From NCBI GenBank assembly GCA_007644065.1, contig VJWN01000030.1, forward strand, positions 124,001 to 188,000: a stretch of 64,000 nucleotides of DNA, written 5' to 3'. Position 1 is the first letter of the stretch. Every line of letters starts with the position of its first letter. Both the position numbers and the translations under genes were made by a program. Origin of the DNA: Margaritispora aquatica. Taxonomy: Eukaryota; Ascomycota; Leotiomycetes; Helotiales; Discinellaceae. Under the pieces are notes generated by a model. That model had not been told where the DNA came from and did not search any database. It worked only from the letters and a program-made list of their open reading frames with translations. Shown in pieces: positions 58,921 through 64,000 of this stretch.

Positions 58921-60105
58921 AGTCGGTAAAGCCTCTGAGCTCTCCTGGATGGGAGCAGGATGTGTGAAGGTCAAAGTAGCAACAGCTTATACATAAATTT
59001 CTCGACTTCGTCTCCTAAGCTGAAAGTACTTCCAAACAAATAATTTCAATAAGCACCGGAAATTCGTGATATGTCGTTTGATTTGAGAGGAGAAGGTTAA
59101 GTCCCAAACACGTCCAACGAGGTAAGTCTTGTTTGATGTCGTGGACCTGCTTTCTTCAATAACATACGAAACTATTACGTTCACAGAAATTCAAGGGCTA
59201 ATCCTCAAGTTCCAGACTTTCATATCAGTATTTACACATTTCTTTATGATAAGGATCTTGAATAGGCTTTAAAGTCGCACCATTGACCCCACCGATGCAG
59301 CCTCTCTCTTTCCAAGTTCGTGTAATTTCTCTCTCTTGCAAGCTCAATTGAATAAAGCGAAAATGTTTTGCTCGTTTCGAGACTGTTAAGATAGAGAAAG
59401 ATTATGACTGTAGTATGAAGATGTTCTTGGCTTCACACCATACTAGACATAGATTAAGCGAAGCCAGTCGCAACTTTTAAGATGAGATTTCCGATAAGTA
59501 GATCACCATTGCACAGTTACCCACCGATTCTGCTTCATGTATGCTCTGTCTATATCTTTGTCTTCGAACACATTTGGCTTTTTCATGTTCTGGTTACTAG
59601 AATCTATCGTTCTTGTTACTTTGTGCCTCTGTGTGGATATTGTGATTCGTGCGTTGGTAGAAACGGACAAAGCCATGACATCTTTGAGATTCAAACACCT
59701 ATGCGCTTTTTTTTTTGATAAAGTCCATTCTCAAGAGGCTGGAATATAATCCTTCAGTTCTCTAGTTTACGCAAACACAACTATGACCCTATCCCCTGTC
59801 GTTAAATCCACTTGAATTCCCCCGAGTATGACCTCCACTTTTTCGCTATATCCGAATATCCGCAAAACTTCGAAGCATTCCTACTATATCCACGGTTTGC
59901 TATGGCATCGCCCTGCAAAATCAACAAAGATGTCCCGCAAAGAAGCCCTAGTATTGCAATTAGCTCTTCTCTGTAGCTCTATATCCACTCAACGTGGTAT
60001 AAAACCTTCATAGCCCCTAGCATGTCCAAGTTCAACCCATCATCAAAGAGCTTTACACTCTAAACAAACCCACAAAACCCCAATACCACTCCCAAATCCA
60101 TCAAA
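58921..60105. other. Intergenic, promoter of the DJ-1-like gene
   Basis: No supported gene. A poly-T tract lies at about 59708-59717. A TATA element is noted separately at 59998-60004, and the leader before 60106 is A/C-rich. Confidence 0.6.
59998..60004 (+). promoter_or_regulatory. TATA box (TATAAAA)
   Basis: TATAAAA lies 102 bases before the ATG at 60106, a plausible distance with a C/A-rich leader between. Confidence 0.55.
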
Positions 60106-60825
60106 ATGGCATCTCACCCAACACCATCCAAACCCCTCAAAGTCCTCCTCGCCCTTCACCCCACCTTCGACACTCTCGACTACACCGGCCCCCTTGAAAC
60201 GCTCTCGCACGCCCTCCCGCTCTCATCCGAGATATCCACACCTTCGCCCTTCTTCCAGTGCACCACAACATCTCTCACGCCCCTCACAAGATCTGAGCAA
60301 GGCGCAACCATCACGAGTGATATCTCCATGGTCGACGCATATGCGACACTCGCAGAATACGACATCCTCATTATCCCAGGCGGTGGCTCAGAACTCTGTA
60401 TTAGCGGCGGAAATGCGGGTGAGCCGATGGCATTGATCAAGGCTTTTGCTGCGCTGCCGAGAAAGGAGGACGGTAGTGTGAGAACGCTGTTTTCGGTTTG
60501 TACGGGGAGTTTGTTCCTTGCTGAGGCGGGGGTGCTGGGTGGGAGTGGGGTGAAGGCGACGACGCATCCAGCGTATTATCCGAATTTAAAAGCACTTTTT
60601 CAAGGGAAGAGTGAAGCTGAGGGGAAGCAGACGGATGTGCTGGAAGGGGCGAGGTTTGTGGTTAATAAGGTTGGGGAGAGCGGATTGAGAATTATCACGG
60701 CGGGAGGCGTGAGTTGTGGAATTGATGCTGCGTTGTGGCTTGTGGGGGATGTGGCGGGACGGGAGGTTAGAGAGAAAGTTGAGTTTATTTTGCAGCATGA
60801 TTTTAAGGAGGGCGTTGTTGTTTGA
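60106..60825 (+). CDS. DJ-1/PfpI family protein
   Basis: Intronless, 239 residues. The class I glutamine amidotransferase-like fold is visible: VLLALHPTFDTLDYTGPLE (isocyanide-hydratase-like N-terminus), then DILIIPGGG, and the nucleophile elbow FSVCTGSLFLAEAG with Cys132. KATTHPAYYP follows at the position of the conserved His, then ITAGGVSCGIDAALWLV. Related proteins include isocyanide hydratases, ThiJ-like and glyoxalase III-like enzymes that handle small reactive molecules. The exact activity is not determined by sequence. Upstream is a TATA element. Confidence 0.92.
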   Translation: MASHPTPSKPLKVLLALHPTFDTLDYTGPLETLSHALPLSSEISTPSPFFQCTTTSLTPLTRSEQGATITSDISMVDAYATLAEYDILIIPGGGSELCISGGNAGEPMALIKAFAALPRKEDGSVRTLFSVCTGSLFLAEAGVLGGSGVKATTHPAYYPNLKALFQGKSEAEGKQTDVLEGARFVVNKVGESGLRIITAGGVSCGIDAALWLVGDVAGREVREKVEFILQHDFKEGVVV

Positions 60826-62278
60826 AGGTCTGAAAGAAGGTAGGAAAAAATAGTGGTAGGCGGAGGAAGTAAATAGATAGGATAATATCCCAAAAGTGAA
60901 TGAAGAACCTCTACTCTACGCTACCTAGCTGCTAAGCTCGCTTTCTAAGAGAGTGAAGTGTGAGTCTGTCGACAATATTATGTGAAGGTTTTAGATGCTC
61001 TGCCAAAGGAATCGAACACGCTTCGAGGAATCGCTATGATTGCTTTGGGCTTCATACTGGCTGTAACTTGCAGTATGTTTTATAAGTGCATTTCATTCGC
61101 ATAGCTCTTCACTTTAACCTACTCCTTGATACTATTAGAAGCTGGTAAAGTAACGTAATAGCTGTAAGAAACCTTTTGACCAACAGAGACGAAAGGTAAT
61201 AAGCAGGAATCTCATATTTCATCTTCTAGTAGCTGCCCGTACAAGTAAACTAAACGCATCTTATAGCAGTCGCCATAAGTTTGAGGAGAATAAGTGCAAT
61301 GTTCTACGATGTGTGATTCAGAGATTCATGAAGAATTAATATGGCATATCATATCAGCGTATTCGACAGCCACTCAGCTCGTGTAGGAGCTCAATTCATT
61401 TGAAGCTCGGAGAAATAATAAGACAAATTCCAGTTTTCAATGTAGTCATTCACACAATTGCTATTGTCTGCACTAAATATAGCAATATCACTCACAATAG
61501 GAGACTGTTTTCTCCCAAATGCAATCCACTCGCAACACTCACAAATGACTGAAGGCTTGTGGTGTCCAGATTCGGCCGAAAGACATAGGAAGCTTACACA
61601 ACTAACTCCAGTACGAACACAAATAATGCATTTATAAGCCAGCTTGAAGTTACATATCCGATGGGTCACTCCACACATCAAATCGTATACCTGCTCGAGC
61701 GGATCGCGAACTTGATGAATCTCTATTCACACTCCACCTCGACCACACAGCCGGCACTGACAAAGCCACGAAATTGTAAATCTCATAAGTGAGAATCAAT
61801 TTAGCCTTAAGTGAGACAAATGAATAAGGTAGGTAGTTTCGACGCGGAAAAATTCGCTTTTGCTTTCGGTTAGCTCGCACTGGGTTCTTATACGAATAGC
61901 GCCAAGGCAACCTTCAGGGAGATGTCCCGTAGGAGGAGCTTGCTGAAAGTCAATATGGGCTATAATGGCGCATTGATGGGTCTCCCGACCATTCCCATAC
62001 TCGTTGATTTGTAACTACGTAACTTTACAGATCTGTCAGTTGGTTTCGAGCGCCGCCAACGGCGGAGGTGATGGGAGCATGAGTAAAGGTTGAAGTAGGT
62101 ATTATGAAGGATCTTATGAGTAGACATTTTCATTTCTCGTGATATATAAAGCTAGAGGAGGACAACACAAGATGATCGCATTAACATACGGTAGGAAAAG
62201 CAAGCAAGCAAAAATCTAACGGAAGCAAATCTACACAAATTCACCTATCAATCAACCAACCAACCAACCTACTTTTCA
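60826..62278. other. Intergenic, promoter of the second SDR gene
   Basis: No supported gene. A CAAC repeat (about 62250-62265) precedes the ATG at 62279, and a TATA element is listed at 62143-62150. Confidence 0.6.
62143..62150 (+). promoter_or_regulatory. TATA box (TATATAAA)
   Basis: TATATAAA lies 129 bases before the ATG at 62279, followed by an A/C-rich leader, a good core promoter arrangement. Confidence 0.55.
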
Positions 62279-63180
62279 ATGGCCCTCCCATCGCCCGTTA
62301 CAACCTACCACACTGACACCTACGGTGCCATCTCACCCACCCTACCACACCTCTCGACTGTAGGAAAAAACGCAGTCATCACAGGTGGCGGATCAGGGAT
62401 TGGCTTATCCATCGCGACGTCCCTCGCCAAGTCGGGCATCTCGAATCTCTCCCTCCTCGGACGTAGGGAGAACATCCTCCTCGAAGCAAAAGCTACGCTC
62501 AACAAAACCTATCCAAACACCAATGTCCTCACTTTCGTCGCTGATGTCGTGAACAAGGCTGCTCTGGATCAGGCTTTCGAGTGCATCAAATCCACCATCG
62601 GTCCAGTCGATGTCCTCGTCGCTAATGCGGGTTTCCTGTCTGGTCTTGGTCCAATTTCCGGAGCCGATCTCGAAGACTGGTACACTGGATTTGATATCAA
62701 CGTCAAGGGAAACCTCAATCTCATCAGAGCCTTTCTACCCGCGGCTGCGAAGAATGCAGCCATCATCAACGTCTCGTCAGCTGTGGTCCATATGCCTCAC
62801 TTGCCTGGATACTCGAGCTACCAGTGTTCAAAACTCGCGAGCACGAAGCTGTTCGAATATGTCCATCACGAGCATCCTGAGTTCTTTGTGTTAAATGTCC
62901 ATCCGGGGGTATTGAAAACGGATATGGCTGCCAAAGCTGAGGCGGACTTGTCGTATGATGGGAGTAAGTTGTCCTCTCGTGGTGCTATGAGGGAACAGAA
63001 CTGACTCCAATGATAGTGGAATTGCCAGGTGACTTTGTCAATTGGACCCTCAGTCCCGATGCCAAATTCCTGAATGGGAAACTTGTGTGGGCTCATTGGG
63101 ATGTCAATGAATTGATTGCCATGAAGGAGGAGATCGAGGGTACCAACAAGTTCACGCTGGGTCTTCTTGGATGGCCTTGA
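62279..63180 (+). CDS. Short-chain dehydrogenase/reductase
   Basis: Exons 62279-62963 and 63017-63180 encode 282 residues, with a 53-nt intron (GTAAGT donor, ACTGACT branch). The Rossmann motif is VITGGGSGIGLSIA, with NAG in VLVANAGFLSG. INVSSAVVH holds the catalytic Ser166/167, and YQCSK gives Tyr181 and Lys185. VHPGVLKTDMA follows. The C-terminus (LPGDFVNWTLSPDAKFLNGKLVW, then AHWDV) is characteristic of a fungal SDR group in which it shapes the substrate pocket. The enzyme should use NAD(P)H to reduce a carbonyl or oxidise an alcohol; the substrate is unknown. It is not closely similar to the SDR at 57535. Confidence 0.93.
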
Positions 63181-64000
63181 TAGGGAGAATTTTGTGTAGT
63201 CAAATGACTTCGAATTATATCTGGTAACAGAATTGACACTCCTTCGAACTGTGCGAGTATTTAGTTCCTTCTCTTCTCGTTATGCGCAATTACCTGGAAC
63301 ACTGCTAGTGCAGTATTGTAACGTAGAACTCTTCTCGCCATCACATTCTCTTGAGAGCTCATGATTCAAACCACAACCAGAATGCCCAACCACCAGCACA
63401 CACTTTGACCAAATCCAACTTGATGCTGAGCAATAGAATAAAGTATACCTTAAGCTTGACATATCGAGAAAGATTGACGACGTATTGGTCTCCATCGACA
63501 TGACATACGTTGTATTTAATGCCCGCTTGAACAATGGCTTATTGCACCTTTCTTTTTCGATAGAAAACATGAAAAGCATAGTTTAAAACACAAAAACAAG
63601 GATATTCTGCAAGAGACCAAGAGACCAAGAGACCAGGAGACCAGACCAAAGATCACTCTGTGCCACAACAGGAACTCAGCATCTTATGCTGTCAAACGTT
63701 GGGCAGCTTCGAATTCGCGACTCAAGACAACAACAGGACAACTGTCATGGTCACCAAAAGCATCCAGGATCTTGCTTGGTCGCCTTATCAATCCCACCGA
63801 ATATCTCTCCCCACGGATCTCGTACCTACGGAGGGACGATGCCGTAGATATGTCCTTTGAAATTCTCAGGAACAATTGAACAACTTAGAGATTGTGGGGG
63901 CTGTACGTTCTTGTCGCGTCCATACACCAGAGTTAATCATACCCGCATGCGACTCCAATCGGCGGACATCCACCACATACCACATATCACCACCCTCCCA
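63181..64000. other. Right-end intergenic stretch
   Basis: No supported gene. An 8-mer repeat (AAGAGACC, four units) lies at 63611-63642. The final 100 bases are C/A-rich and could be the leader of a gene beyond the window. Confidence 0.55.
63611..63642. repeat. AAGAGACC octamer repeat, 4 units
   Basis: Three exact AAGAGACC units followed by AGGAGACC, contiguous. Confidence 0.9.

Noticed and set aside
57535..63180. Two SDRs and a DJ-1 protein as a secondary-metabolite cluster
   Set aside because: No polyketide synthase, NRPS, terpene cyclase, P450 or cluster regulator is present; close spacing of three small enzymes is not enough.
63280..63579. VLVVGHSGCG motif on the minus strand, resembling the carbonic anhydrase GHxxCG motif
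   Set aside because: No CxDSR motif upstream, no other family segments and no plausible exon joins; most likely chance.

Overview
The window is nuclear DNA from a filamentous ascomycete (Pezizomycotina). Most genes carry short GT-AG introns, typically about 45-60 nt with CTAAC/CTGAC-like branch sites. The protein set is characteristic of this group: a PTH11/CFEM receptor, a cAMP-receptor-like GPCR, Ssk1, ApsA/Num1, a Zn2Cys6 regulator and a HAL-type kinase. The many TACC/GGTA and other microsatellites and the family composition fit a leotiomycete-like fungus, but that finer placement is inference.

Layout. 1-281 holds the 5' end of an unrecognised minus-strand gene. 282-2317 is a repeat-rich shared upstream region leading to a small spliced Ser/Gly-rich gene (2318-2724). 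An intron-containing tRNA-Pro(TGG) lies at 3983-4083. Next come a HAL-family Ser/Thr kinase (5829-8031, +) and the HOG-pathway response regulator Ssk1 (9256-11741, +). Two minus-strand genes follow: a Zn2Cys6 transcription factor (13071-15485) and a CFEM-PTH11 receptor (16469-18212). A ketopantoate-reductase-like gene is at 19368-20384 (+), a DUF1445 gene at 21715-23109 (-) and a conserved coiled-coil protein at 25711-27021 (+).

The cortical anchor ApsA/Num1 covers 28646-33675 (-) and the splicing factor Cwc24 covers 34752-35729 (+). A copper amine oxidase ending in SKL (37188-39481, -) shares an upstream region with a ten-exon importin-7/8-type karyopherin (41039-44644, +). Beyond these are a GFA/CENP-V-like zinc protein (45861-46587, +), a C2H2 factor (49954-51076, +), a cAMP-receptor-like GPCR (52570-53785, -), an IRC24-like SDR (57535-58920, +), a DJ-1/PfpI protein (60106-60825, +) and a second SDR (62279-63180, +).

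Exon structures were worked out by hand. In every multi-exon gene with a recognised family the spliced length is a multiple of three and the joins restore family motifs. The theme is signalling and stress response (two GPCRs, a HAL kinase, Ssk1, two transcription factors) mixed with housekeeping genes (Cwc24, importin, ApsA) and small oxidoreductases. I see no metabolic gene cluster, transposon, CRISPR or virus-like element. The most notable observations are a peroxisomal targeting signal on the amine oxidase with GATA-type motifs in its promoter, a 25-nt micro-exon inside the zinc cluster, a frame-open intron in the Ssk1 receiver domain, decamer promoter repeats, and a few orphan coding-like islands in the gene-poor stretches.
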